A DNA stretch of 64,000 nt from Sedimentimonas flavescens (GTDB lineage: Bacteria > Pseudomonadota > Alphaproteobacteria > Rhodobacterales > Rhodobacteraceae), in assembly GCF_019264375.1 (NCBI RefSeq), contig NZ_JAHVAI010000010.1, forward strand, positions 1 to 64,000. Direction: 5' to 3'. The notes below the pieces were generated by a model that was given only the letters and a program-made list of their open reading frames with translations, was not told the DNA's origin and searched no databases. The translations under genes were made by a program, and so were the position numbers. Positions 55,098 through 63,232 of the stretch are shown here, piece after piece; the first letter of the stretch is position 1; each line of letters starts with the position of its first letter.

Positions 55098-55703
55098 TCA
55101 GCCTGCGATCAACTGCTCGTCCCATTCCGCGACGGCGCGCAGCGAGGGGCGCGCCATGACCCGCGCCACCCAGTCGCGGATGACCGGCACGTCGGGCATG
55201 ATCTGCGGGAACCAGCCGAAGGGCGAGAAGACCAGCAGATCGGCTGCGGTGAAGCGCTCGCCCATCAGGTAGGGGCCTTTCTCCAGCGCGGCGCGCAGGG
55301 TGTCGGCCATCTCGGCCGGGCCCCGGAACGTGGCGCGAAAAACCGGATGATCGACCTCCATCACCTGCCCCACCAGCACGGGTTCAATCACGCCCTGGTA
55401 GTAGAACAGCCACGAGAGGAACTCCCCCCGCCCCGCTTCGCCGGGGGCCGGGGCAAGGCTGGCCTCAGGGAAGGCCTCGCACAGGCTCAGCACGATGGCG
55501 CCGCGTTCGCGCACCGGCCCGGTGGGCGTGACGAGATAGGGAACCTTGCCCTCGGGGTGCGGGTTCAGCGGGTCGCGCCCGCCCGAGCCATCCTGTCGCG
55601 GAATCGAAACCGGGCGGATCTCGACCCGGTCCGTGGCGCCAAGCTCATGGATCAGCGCAACGATGGTGGACGAACGACTACGCGGCGCGTGATAAAGGAT
55701 CAT
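55098..55703 (-). CDS. Glutathione S-transferase family protein
   Basis: 201 residues. Thioredoxin-like domain (LYHAPRSRSSTIVALIHELG, NPHPEGKVPYLV, ERGAIVLSLCE) and helical C-terminal domain (MGERFTAADLLVFSPFGW). Conjugation substrate unknown; could be a stress-related GST. Lies between aroC and a TetR regulator. Confidence 0.85.
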   Translation of the reverse strand: MILYHAPRSRSSTIVALIHELGATDRVEIRPVSIPRQDGSGGRDPLNPHPEGKVPYLVTPTGPVRERGAIVLSLCEAFPEASLAPAPGEAGRGEFLSWLFYYQGVIEPVLVGQVMEVDHPVFRATFRGPAEMADTLRAALEKGPYLMGERFTAADLLVFSPFGWFPQIMPDVPVIRDWVARVMARPSLRAVAEWDEQLIAG

Positions 55704-55763
55704 GATCGGCCTCCCGACTCTGGTCGGCAGAGCATCGCACAGAACCGGCCCGCCCGCGAGAGA

Positions 55764-56864
55764 TCAGCCGATGCGGCCGCGCACGCCACCGGTCTGGGCG
55801 CGATCCAGCAGCAGGTGATCGAGGATCACGCAGGCCATCATCGCCTCGGCCACCGGCACGGCGCGGATGCCCACGCAGGGGTCGTGGCGGCCCTTGGTGA
55901 TCACCTCAACCTCTTCGCCCGCCGTGTTGATAGAACGGCGCGGCGTCAGGATCGACGAGGTCGGCTTAACCGAGAAGCGCACGACGATGGGCTGGCCAGT
56001 GGTGATCCCGCCAAGGATGCCGCCTGCGTGGTTCGACAGATACTCGGGGCCGTTCGGACCCATGACGATCTCGTCGGCATTCTCGATGCCGCTCAGCGCG
56101 GCGGCAGCCATGCCCTCGCCGATCTCGACACCCTTCACGGCGTTGATCGTCATCATGGCGGCAGCAAGGTCGCTGTCCATCTTGGCATAGATCGGCGCGC
56201 CGAGGCCGGGCGGGCAGCCCTCGGCCATCACTTCGATCATCGCGCCGACCGAGCTGTGCCCCTTGCGGATCGCGTCGAGATAGTCTGCCCATTCGGCGAC
56301 CACGGCAGCATCGGGGATGAAGAACGGGTTACGCAGGATCTCGTCGCGGTCAAAGCGCGCGCGGTCGATATGCTTGGCGCCCATCTGCACCATATAGCCG
56401 GTGATCCGCAGATCGGGCGCCAGCGCCCTGAGCACCGCCTGCGCCACACCGCCGGCCGCCACCCGCGCCGCGGTTTCCCGCGCGCTGGAACGCCCGCCAC
56501 CGCGATAGTCACGGATGCCGTATTTCTGGTGATAGGTGATGTCGGCATGGCCGGGGCGGAACTGCCGCGCGATCTCGCCGTAATCCTTGCTGCGCTGGTC
56601 GGTGTTCTCGATCATCAGCTGAATCGGGGTGCCGGTGCTCTTGCCCTCGAACACGCCCGAGAGGATGCGCACCTGATCGGGTTCCTGCCGCTGCGTGGTC
56701 ATCTTGGACTGACCCGGACGGCGGCGGTCGAGGAAGACCTGGATGAACTCTTCCGTAATCTCGATGCCGGGAGGGCAGCCATCTACCGTGGCCCCAAGGG
56801 CGGGCCCGTGGCTTTCGCCCCAGGTGGTGACGCGGAACAGGTGACCGAAGGTGTTGAAGCTCAT
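55764..56864 (-). CDS. aroC: Chorismate synthase
   Basis: 366 residues. Converts EPSP to chorismate using reduced [22 protein letters not shown] (signature 1), [37 protein letters not shown] and [20 protein letters not shown] are intact. AAAGGAGAGCCGCC precedes the ATG; the 15-residue extension is rejected. Divergent from the thi operon. Confidence 0.96.
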   Translation of the reverse strand: MSFNTFGHLFRVTTWGESHGPALGATVDGCPPGIEITEEFIQVFLDRRRPGQSKMTTQRQEPDQVRILSGVFEGKSTGTPIQLMIENTDQRSKDYGEIARQFRPGHADITYHQKYGIRDYRGGGRSSARETAARVAAGGVAQAVLRALAPDLRITGYMVQMGAKHIDRARFDRDEILRNPFFIPDAAVVAEWADYLDAIRKGHSSVGAMIEVMAEGCPPGLGAPIYAKMDSDLAAAMMTINAVKGVEIGEGMAAAALSGIENADEIVMGPNGPEYLSNHAGGILGGITTGQPIVVRFSVKPTSSILTPRRSINTAGEEVEVITKGRHDPCVGIRAVPVAEAMMACVILDHLLLDRAQTGGVRGRIG

Positions 56865-56923
56865 GGCGGCTCTCCTTTGGCCCTCGGATAAAGGCGCGGC
56901 GGGCCACACTCAAGCGATTTCCC

Positions 56924-56951
56924 TTGCGGGAAGCGCGCTTTGCCCTATGTT
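56924..56951 (+). promoter_or_regulatory. Candidate promoter of the thi operon
   Basis: TTGCGG (56924-56929) and TATGTT (56946-56951) are 16 bp apart. Transcription from about 56958 would start exactly at the TPP riboswitch. Confidence 0.5.
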
Positions 56952-56957
56952 GCGCGC

Positions 56958-57050
56958 TACCTCGGGGTGCTGTGGGCGGTTTTGCCCAAGCTGAGATGCG
57001 CTATGCGAACCCGTTGAACCTGAACCGGTTAAGACCGGCGGAGGGAAGGT
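56958..57050 (+). promoter_or_regulatory. TPP riboswitch (THI element)
   Basis: The THI-box parts are in order: CTCGGGGTGCT (56961-56971), GCTGAGA (56990-56996), ACCCGTTGAACCTGAACCGG and GCGGAGGGAAGG at 57039-57048. This aptamer binds thiamine pyrophosphate and lowers expression of the downstream thiBPQ operon when thiamine is plentiful. The riboswitch ends about 50 bp before thiB; the expression platform may act at translation. Confidence 0.9.
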
Positions 57051-57099
57051 TTCCGGCTCGTCCCGGCCCCGACTCCGCCCGTCGGCTTTGGAGGACGAG

Positions 57100-58086
57100 A
57101 TGAAGAAAACTCTGATGCTTGCGGGTCTTTTGGCTGCCAGCCCGGCGCTGGCCGACGAAAAGCCCGTGCTCACTGTCTATGCGCCCGAGTATTTCACCAG
57201 CGAATGGGGGCCGGGGCCTGCCATCGAGAAGGGCTTTGAAGAGGTCTGCGCCTGCGATCTGCAATTCGTGGCGGGCGACGTGCTGCCGCGCGTTCTGCTC
57301 GAAGGCGACAAGACCGAGGCCGATGTAGTGATCGGGCTGAACACCGACGTTCTGGCGCGCGCCCGTGCGACCGGCCTCTTTGCGCCGCATAACGAAGACA
57401 CCTCGGCCCTGACCCTGCCGATCGCGTGGGATGACGACACCTTCCTGCCCTTCAACTGGAGCGAGACGGCCTTCATCTACGACAAGACCAAGCTCGCCAA
57501 CCCTCCCGCCTCCTTCCAGGAGCTGCTGGATGCCCCGGACGATGCCTACAAGATTGCCATTCAGGATCCGCGCAGCTCGATCTCGGGTCTGGCGCTTCTG
57601 CTCTGGGTCAAGTCGGTCTATGGCGATCAGGCCGGTGAGGCTTGGGCCAAGCTTGCCCCCAAGATCCTGACCGTCACACCCGGCTGGTCCGAGGCCTATG
57701 GCCTCTTCACCGATGGCGAGGCCGATATGGTGCTCAGCTTCACCACCTCGCCCGCCTATCACATCATCGCCGAAGAGGATGACAGCAAGGTCGCCGCGAT
57801 CTTCCCCGAGGGGCATTACTTCATGACCGAGGTCGCCGCGCAGATAAAGACGACCGACACGCCGGAGTTGGCGCAGTCCTTCATGGATTACATCCTGTCA
57901 GATGCATTCCAGGGCATGATCGCCACCGCGAACTGGTCCTATCCGGCCGTCATCAAAGAGGGCTTCCTGCCCGAGGGCTTCGCCGCCCTGCCGCGCCCGG
58001 AAAAGACCTTCTTCTATCCCGAGGATGAGGCCGAGGCCCTGCGTGTCCCGGCACTGGCGGAATGGGAAGCGGCGCTCGCGCACTGA
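57100..58086 (+). CDS. thiB: Thiamine ABC transporter, substrate-binding protein
   Basis: 328 residues. Sec signal peptide of about 18 residues (MKKTLMLAGLLAASPALA). Periplasmic binding protein for thiamine, TPP or TMP. LTVYAPEYFTSEWGPGPAI, QDPRSSISGLALL and PGWSEAYGLFTDGEADMVLS are ThiB-type blocks. GGAGGACGAG precedes the ATG. thiP starts within its last 25 nt. Confidence 0.92.
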   Translation: MKKTLMLAGLLAASPALADEKPVLTVYAPEYFTSEWGPGPAIEKGFEEVCACDLQFVAGDVLPRVLLEGDKTEADVVIGLNTDVLARARATGLFAPHNEDTSALTLPIAWDDDTFLPFNWSETAFIYDKTKLANPPASFQELLDAPDDAYKIAIQDPRSSISGLALLLWVKSVYGDQAGEAWAKLAPKILTVTPGWSEAYGLFTDGEADMVLSFTTSPAYHIIAEEDDSKVAAIFPEGHYFMTEVAAQIKTTDTPELAQSFMDYILSDAFQGMIATANWSYPAVIKEGFLPEGFAALPRPEKTFFYPEDEAEALRVPALAEWEAALAH

Positions 58087-59606
58087 TCTGGCCCGCACTG
58101 GCCGCCACGCTGGTCGCGGCGCTGGTGCTGGTTCCCCTCGGCGCGGTGACGATCCGCGCCGGGGGTTTTGGCGGCTTGCGCGGGGGGGATCTCTCCGCGC
58201 TGTGGTTCACGCTCTGGCAGGCGACGGTTTCAGCCGCGCTTTCATGCCTCTTGGCCCTGCCCGTGGCCCGCGCGCTGTTTCGGCGCCGCTTCACCGGGCG
58301 CGGGTTGCTGATCTCGCTGCTCGGCGCGCCCTTCATCCTGCCGACGGTGGTCGCGGTGATCGGGCTGATCGCAATTTTCGGGCGGCGCGGCATGGTCAAC
58401 GCCGCACTTGGCGGGCTCGGCCTGCCCGAGTTCTCGATCTACGGCGCGCATGGGGTCATCCTTGCCCATGTCTTCTTCAACCTACCCTTGGCCACGCGCA
58501 TGGTGCTGCATGGCTGGCAGGCGATCCCGTCCGAGCGGTTGCGCCTTGCCGCCTCGCTCGGCTTTGGCCCGCCCGAGATCCAGCGCCATCTCGAATGGCC
58601 GATGCTGCGCAGCGTGCTGCCCGGCGCTTACCTTGCGATCTTCCTCGTCTGCCTGACGTCATTTGCCGTCGCGCTGATCCTGGGCGGCGGCCCCGGCGCC
58701 ACCACGGTCGAAGTCGCGATCTATCAGGCCTTCCGCTTCGATTTCGACCTTGGGCGCGCGGCCTCGCTGGCGCTGGTGCAGGTGGCGATCTGCGTCGCTG
58801 CGCTTGCCCTCACCGCTTGGATCACCCGGGGCGAGAGCTTCGGCGCGGGCCTTGACCGCCCGCTGGCCGCGCCGCTTGGGCAGGGCGCGCTCCTGCGGAT
58901 GCAGGACGGGCTGGCGATCTCGGCGGCAACGGCGTTCCTGCTATTGCCCATCGGCGCGATCATGGCACGCGGCCTGCCCGCGCTGACCGATCTGCCGCCC
59001 TCGATCTGGGCCGCCACGCGCATCTCTCTCACCCTCGCTGGCGCATCTACCGCACTGACGCTGGCGCTTGCCCTGCCGCTCGCGCTGGCCGCCCCCCGCC
59101 ACCGTTGGGCCGAGACCGCTGCGATGCTGCCCATGGCCGCCTCGGCTCTGGTCGTGGGCACCGGCCTCTTCCTGATCGCGCGACCCTTCGTGAACCCCAC
59201 AAGCCTGACGCTGCCCGTCACCCTCATCGCCAACGCAACGCTCAGCCTGCCCTTCGCGGTGCGTATCCTTTTGCCCGAGGTCCGCACCCTGCAAAACGAC
59301 TATGACCGGCTGGCGGCCTCGCTTGACCTGAGCGGATTTGCCCGCCTGCGCTACCTGACGCTACCGCGCCTTGCCCGCCCACTGGGGTTCTCTGCGGGGA
59401 TCGCGGCGGCATTCTCGATGGGCGATCTGGGGGTCATCACGCTCTTCTCGGATGGCCGCACGCAAACCCTTCCCCTTGCGCTTTTTCAGCTGATGGGCGC
59501 CTATCGAATGGATCAGGCCGCCGCCGCCGCCTGCCTGCTCATGGCCCTCACCTTCGCCCTCTTCTGGGCCTGCGACCGGATCGGACACCATGCTGACCCT
59601 CGATAA
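58062..59606 (+). CDS. thiP: Thiamine ABC transporter, permease
   Basis: 514 residues, fused two-half permease with twelve or so membrane helices. EAA loop motifs occur in each half: SERLRLAASLGFGPPEIQ in the N-terminal half and NDYDRLAASLDLSGFARLR in the C-terminal half. Together with ThiB and ThiQ it imports thiamine. Starts inside thiB (25-nt overlap) and ends inside thiQ (17-nt overlap). Confidence 0.92.
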   Translation: MGSGARALIWPALAATLVAALVLVPLGAVTIRAGGFGGLRGGDLSALWFTLWQATVSAALSCLLALPVARALFRRRFTGRGLLISLLGAPFILPTVVAVIGLIAIFGRRGMVNAALGGLGLPEFSIYGAHGVILAHVFFNLPLATRMVLHGWQAIPSERLRLAASLGFGPPEIQRHLEWPMLRSVLPGAYLAIFLVCLTSFAVALILGGGPGATTVEVAIYQAFRFDFDLGRAASLALVQVAICVAALALTAWITRGESFGAGLDRPLAAPLGQGALLRMQDGLAISAATAFLLLPIGAIMARGLPALTDLPPSIWAATRISLTLAGASTALTLALALPLALAAPRHRWAETAAMLPMAASALVVGTGLFLIARPFVNPTSLTLPVTLIANATLSLPFAVRILLPEVRTLQNDYDRLAASLDLSGFARLRYLTLPRLARPLGFSAGIAAAFSMGDLGVITLFSDGRTQTLPLALFQLMGAYRMDQAAAAACLLMALTFALFWACDRIGHHADPR

Positions 59607-60285
59607 GCTGCGCATCGAACAGGGCGAGTTCTCGCTGACCGCCGACCTGAGAGTGCCCACCGGCGCGCGCGTCGCGGTGATGGGCCCCTCGGGGGCAGGC
59701 AAATCAACGCTTTTCTCGACCATCGCAGGCTTCATCCAGCCTACCGCCGGGCGCATCCTGTGGAACGGTACCGAGCTGACCGAGATGTCGCCGGGCGGCC
59801 GCCCGCTCTCGATCCTCTTCCAGGACCAGAACCTGTTCCCGCACCTCAGCGTCGCGCAGAACCTCGGCCTCGGCATCGACCCAAAGCTGCGCCTCAGCCG
59901 CACCGACCATGCCCGGATCACACAGGCCCTGGCCCGTACCGGCCTGCAAGGGTTGGAAAACCGCAAACCTGCATCCCTCTCGGGCGGTCAGCAATCGCGC
60001 GTCGCACTGGCCCGCGCACTCCTGCGCGCGCGCCCACTCCTGCTGCTCGATGAGCCTTTCGCCGCCCTCGGCCCGGCACTCAAGGCCGAGATGCTCGCCC
60101 TCGTGGCCGAAATCGCCGCCGAACAGGGCACAACCGTCCTCATGGTCTCTCACGACCCCGACGACGCCCGCACGCTCTGCCCCGACACGATCCTCGTGGC
60201 GGATGGCACAGCCCTCCCGCCCCAACCGACCGAAAGCCTGCTGAATAACCCACCCGAGGTCCTCAGGGCCTATCTCGGCCCCTGA
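59590..60285 (+). CDS. thiQ: Thiamine ABC transporter, ATP-binding protein
   Basis: 231 residues. Walker [10 protein letters not shown] (about 32-40), Q-loop LFQDQNLFPHLSV, signature LSGGQQSRVALARALL and Walker B LLLLDEPFAAL, H-loop VSHD. ATPase of the ThiBPQ importer. Overlaps thiP by 17 nt. Confidence 0.93.
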   Translation: MLTLDKLRIEQGEFSLTADLRVPTGARVAVMGPSGAGKSTLFSTIAGFIQPTAGRILWNGTELTEMSPGGRPLSILFQDQNLFPHLSVAQNLGLGIDPKLRLSRTDHARITQALARTGLQGLENRKPASLSGGQQSRVALARALLRARPLLLLDEPFAALGPALKAEMLALVAEIAAEQGTTVLMVSHDPDDARTLCPDTILVADGTALPPQPTESLLNNPPEVLRAYLGP

Positions 60286-60286
60286 G

Positions 60287-60337
60287 ATTCTTCTTGGCCG
60301 AAATACCTTCGGGGGTCCGGGGGCAGACAGCCCCCGG
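60287..60337 (-). repeat. Dispersed intergenic repeat, copy 6
   Basis: On the minus strand: CCGGGGGCTGTCTGCCCCCGG hairpin, ACCCCCGAAGGTATTTCGGCC and AAGAAGAAT. Lies between the ends of thiQ (+) and adhC (-), immediately after the thiQ stop, so it may also work as a terminator. Confidence 0.65.
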
Positions 60338-60345
60338 CCTTGGCC

Positions 60346-61476
60346 TCAGTAAATCACCACCGCCCGGATCGATTCACCCTTGTGCATCAGATCGAAGGCC
60401 TCGTTGATCCGCTCGAGCGGCATGGTGTGAGTGATCATCGGGTCGATCTCGATCTTGCCGTTCATGTACCAATCGACGATCCCCGGCACATCGGTGCGCC
60501 CGCGTGCACCGCCAAAGGCCGTGCCCTTCCATACCCGGCCCGTCACCAGTTGGAACGGACGGGTCTGGATCTCGGCCCCCGCAGGCGCGACGCCGATGAT
60601 GACCGATACGCCCCATCCGCGATGCGTGCATTCCAGCGCATCGCGCATCACTTTCACATTGCCGGTGCAGTCGAACGAGTAATCCGCCCCGCCGATCTGA
60701 TCGAAGGGGGTCTTGGTCAGATCGACAATATGCTGCACGACCGAGCCTTCGATCTTCGAGGGGTTCACGAAATGGGTCATGCCGAAATGCTCGGCCATCT
60801 CGCGCTTGCCGTCATTCAGATCGACGCCGATGATCATGTCGGCCCCGGCCATCTTGAGACCCTGGATCACGTTCAACCCGATCCCACCCAGACCGAAGAC
60901 CACAGCCTTGGCACCGATCTCGACCTTGGCCGTGTTGATCACCGCGCCGATACCGGTGGTCACGCCGCAACCAATGTAGCAGACCTTGTCGAAGGGCGCG
61001 TCGTCGCGGATCTTGGCCAGCGCGATCTCGGGCATCACCGTGTGATTGGCGAAGGTGGAGCAGCCCATGTAGTGATAGATCGGCGTGCCATCGAGCATGG
61101 AAAACCGCGTCGTGCCGTCCGGCATCAGGCCTTGGCCCTGCGTTGCGCGGATCGCGGTACACAGGTTCGTCTTCTGGCTCAGACAGCTCGGGCACTGGCG
61201 GCACTCGGGCGTGTAGAGGGGAATCACATGATCGCCGGGCTTGAGCGTGGTCACGCCCTCGCCGACCTCAAGCACGATTCCCGCGCCCTCATGGCCCAGA
61301 ATCGCCGGAAACAGGCCTTCCGGATCGGCTCCCGACAATGTGAATTCGTCAGTATGGCAAATGCCAGTGGCCTTAATTTCCACCAAAACCTCGCCAGCCT
61401 TCGGTCCTTCAAGGTTCACTTCCATGATTTCAAGCGGTTTCCCGGGGGCAACGGCAACGGCGGCACGGGTTCTCAT
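60346..61476 (-). CDS. adhC: S-(hydroxymethyl)glutathione dehydrogenase / class III alcohol dehydrogenase
   Basis: 376 residues. Zinc-dependent, NAD. Catalytic-zinc ligands C40 (GICHTD) and H62 (GHEGAG); structural zinc C92, C95, C98, C106; NAD motif [11 protein letters not shown]. Oxidises S-hydroxymethylglutathione formed from formaldehyde. AGGAGG precedes the ATG, 8 bp upstream. Class III signature present; the formaldehyde-detoxification role is by family. Confidence 0.94.
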   Translation of the reverse strand: MRTRAAVAVAPGKPLEIMEVNLEGPKAGEVLVEIKATGICHTDEFTLSGADPEGLFPAILGHEGAGIVLEVGEGVTTLKPGDHVIPLYTPECRQCPSCLSQKTNLCTAIRATQGQGLMPDGTTRFSMLDGTPIYHYMGCSTFANHTVMPEIALAKIRDDAPFDKVCYIGCGVTTGIGAVINTAKVEIGAKAVVFGLGGIGLNVIQGLKMAGADMIIGVDLNDGKREMAEHFGMTHFVNPSKIEGSVVQHIVDLTKTPFDQIGGADYSFDCTGNVKVMRDALECTHRGWGVSVIIGVAPAGAEIQTRPFQLVTGRVWKGTAFGGARGRTDVPGIVDWYMNGKIEIDPMITHTMPLERINEAFDLMHKGESIRAVVIY

Positions 61477-61549
61477 CGGCAATTCCTCCTAGTATAGATT
61501 TTGACAAAGCCTGTGGTATTGCCCGGGCAAACGCAAGAATAGGTGCGAC

Positions 61550-61888
61550 ATGATGCTCAGAATTACCGTCATGACGGTCGCGGCGCTGACGCTGGCGGCC
61601 TGCCAGTCCGAACCGATCGAAGAGGCCCCGCCGGTCATGCCGGCGCCCTATATGACCCCCGCCGTCACGCAGACCGGCGGGCTTGAGCAGCGCGAACCCG
61701 ACACCTGCCAGGCAGTCGATTACATCTCGGCGCTCGGCCAGCCCGGCGCGATCATCCCGACGCTCGGCATCACGCGCCCGGTCAACGTTGTGGAATGGCG
61801 CGGCATTGAGCCCCAGGAATACAACCCGCAGCGTATCGTCTTCCGCCTGGATGCGGCGGGCAACATTTTCAACATCGATTGTGGTTGA
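61550..61888 (+). CDS. I78 family peptidase inhibitor-like lipoprotein
   Basis: 112 residues. Lipobox LTLAAC with Cys near residue 18 predicts a lipoprotein. The C-terminal I78 domain shows the CQAVDYISALGQPG block, then VNVVEWRG, YNPQRIVFRLDAAGNI and a final Cys-Gly. Relatives inhibit serine proteases or stand as unknown envelope proteins. It lies 4 bp before a second I78 gene. Confidence 0.8.
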   Translation: MMLRITVMTVAALTLAACQSEPIEEAPPVMPAPYMTPAVTQTGGLEQREPDTCQAVDYISALGQPGAIIPTLGITRPVNVVEWRGIEPQEYNPQRIVFRLDAAGNIFNIDCG

Positions 61889-61891
61889 GCC

Positions 61892-62152
61892 ATGCGTAAC
61901 ATCGTTTCAAGCCTGATGCTCGTGTCCGCCCTTGCGGCGTGCTCGCCCGAGGAACCGGCGCCGACCGACTGCACCGCAGCCGATCATCAGGCGCTCATCG
62001 GGCAATCGGAGACCGTTCTGGAAACCATGACCTTCGCCGTGCCCGTGCGCGTCATACATCCCGGCGATATGGTCACCATGGACTTCCAGCCGAACCGGCT
62101 GAATTTCCACATCGACGCGGGCGGCAAGATCGAAAAGATCGAGTGCAACTGA
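61892..62152 (+). CDS. I78 family peptidase inhibitor-like lipoprotein, second copy
   Basis: 86 residues. Lipobox SALAAC with Cys near 17. The I78 domain has CTAADHQALIGQSE, RVIHPGDMVTMDFQPNRLNF and IDAGGKIEKIECN. Shorter and clearly diverged from the first copy. The tandem pair is probably an old duplication. Confidence 0.8.
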   Translation: MRNIVSSLMLVSALAACSPEEPAPTDCTAADHQALIGQSETVLETMTFAVPVRVIHPGDMVTMDFQPNRLNFHIDAGGKIEKIECN

Positions 62153-62158
62153 GCGCGG

Positions 62159-62593
62159 TTACATCTTGAAGCGGCCGTGGCAATCCTTGCAGGCCGCATT
62201 CACCGCGTTCATCGAGGCCGCAAGGCCGCGCGCGCTTTTCCAGTCGAGGCCGATAGCGGCCTTGTAAAGCCGGTCGGCCTTCTGGTTGAACTCGCCCCGG
62301 TAATACCAGATGTCGGGCAGCGCATCCGAGGCCGGATCGTCCTCCTCGGCATCGAACACCACGGGGATCAGGTCGGCGGTCGTTGAAAACGCCGCCGCGG
62401 TTTCCTCGGCCAGCGCGGCGTCATAGGGCACCTTGCCCGCAGCCATGTCGCCCAGGATCGTCACCTGCGCCTTCATCGCCCGCATGACCTGCACGCGCTT
62501 GAGCACCGCCGGATTGGTCGGATCTTCCTTGGCAAGGGCGACGCCAGCTACAAGCATCAGCCCCAGGGCAATCGTCAGGCGGGTCGGTTTCAC
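62159..62593 (-). CDS. Class II (c'-type) cytochrome c
   Basis: 144 residues from a GTG after ACGGAGG. Signal peptide of about 21 residues (ends GVALA). The heme site CxxCH is at 135-139 near the C-terminus (CKDCH), typical of class II cytochromes c' and c556. Function in electron transfer or NO binding is unknown. Starts divergent from DUF2794. Confidence 0.87.
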   Translation of the reverse strand: MKPTRLTIALGLMLVAGVALAKEDPTNPAVLKRVQVMRAMKAQVTILGDMAAGKVPYDAALAEETAAAFSTTADLIPVVFDAEEDDPASDALPDIWYYRGEFNQKADRLYKAAIGLDWKSARGLAASMNAVNAACKDCHGRFKM

Positions 62594-62884
62594 GCGGGCC
62601 TCCGTAGCAGCAATGGGCGCAGGATGGGACGAAACGCGGCCAAGGGCAATCGCCGGGCGCAAAAATGCCTGTGATGCGCCCCGGCAGGGCGAACGGTGGG
62701 GGCTGTTGACCGCCCTGCCGGGGACTTAGCGATTTCCGCTATCCCCAATCTCGCCCGCAAACACGGCAGCTTTGGGGTGCACGCCCGGGCGAGACCGCGA
62801 AGATTCCGTGGCAATTTCGCGACCAGCAACCGCCCCCTGCGCGCGAGGGTTGATTTGGCGCAGGCCCGGTGTCACCATTCTGAC
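62594..62884. other. Cytochrome c / DUF2794 divergent gap
   Basis: 291 bp, no gene. The main feature is the large hairpin at 62679-62723 (listed separately). The rest shows no convincing promoter pattern. Confidence 0.4.
62679..62723. repeat. Long inverted repeat
   Basis: CCCCGGCAGGGCG (62679-62691) and CGCCCTGCCGGGG (62711-62723) are a perfect 13-bp inverted repeat with a 19-nt spacer, and no T-run follows. It lies between divergent genes, so it is not a normal terminator. Confidence 0.6.
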
Positions 62885-63232
62885 ATGACCATGCAGCCGC
62901 CGACCCCGTTCCCCGGCCCGCGCCCTGCCCCCGAGCAGGTCGCCTTCGATCGGGCCGAACTGGGGGCCATCCTGTCAGTCTATGGGCGCATGGTGGCGGC
63001 AGGCGAATGGCGCGACTACGCCATGAGCTTCCTGCGCGAGATGGCGGTTTTCTCGATCTTTCGCCGCGCGGCCGAGCATCCGATCTACCGTATCGAAAAG
63101 CGCCCCGCGCTGCGCAACAAACAGGGGATGTATGCGGTCGTGGGCATGGACGGGCAGATCCTCAAGCGCGGGCAAGATCTGCCGACGGTGCTGCGCGTGC
63201 TGGAACGCAAGCTGATCCGCCCGATCGACTAG
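62885..63232 (+). CDS. DUF2794 family protein
   Basis: 115 residues. DUF2794 is common in alphaproteobacteria. ILSVYGRMVAAGEWRDYAMSFL, FSIFRRAAEHPIYRIEKRP and VVGMDGQILKRGQDLPTVLRVL are conserved blocks. Function unknown. A second in-frame ATG is two codons downstream. Ends overlapping the NlpC gene stop by 4 nt. Confidence 0.85.
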   Translation: MTMQPPTPFPGPRPAPEQVAFDRAELGAILSVYGRMVAAGEWRDYAMSFLREMAVFSIFRRAAEHPIYRIEKRPALRNKQGMYAVVGMDGQILKRGQDLPTVLRVLERKLIRPID

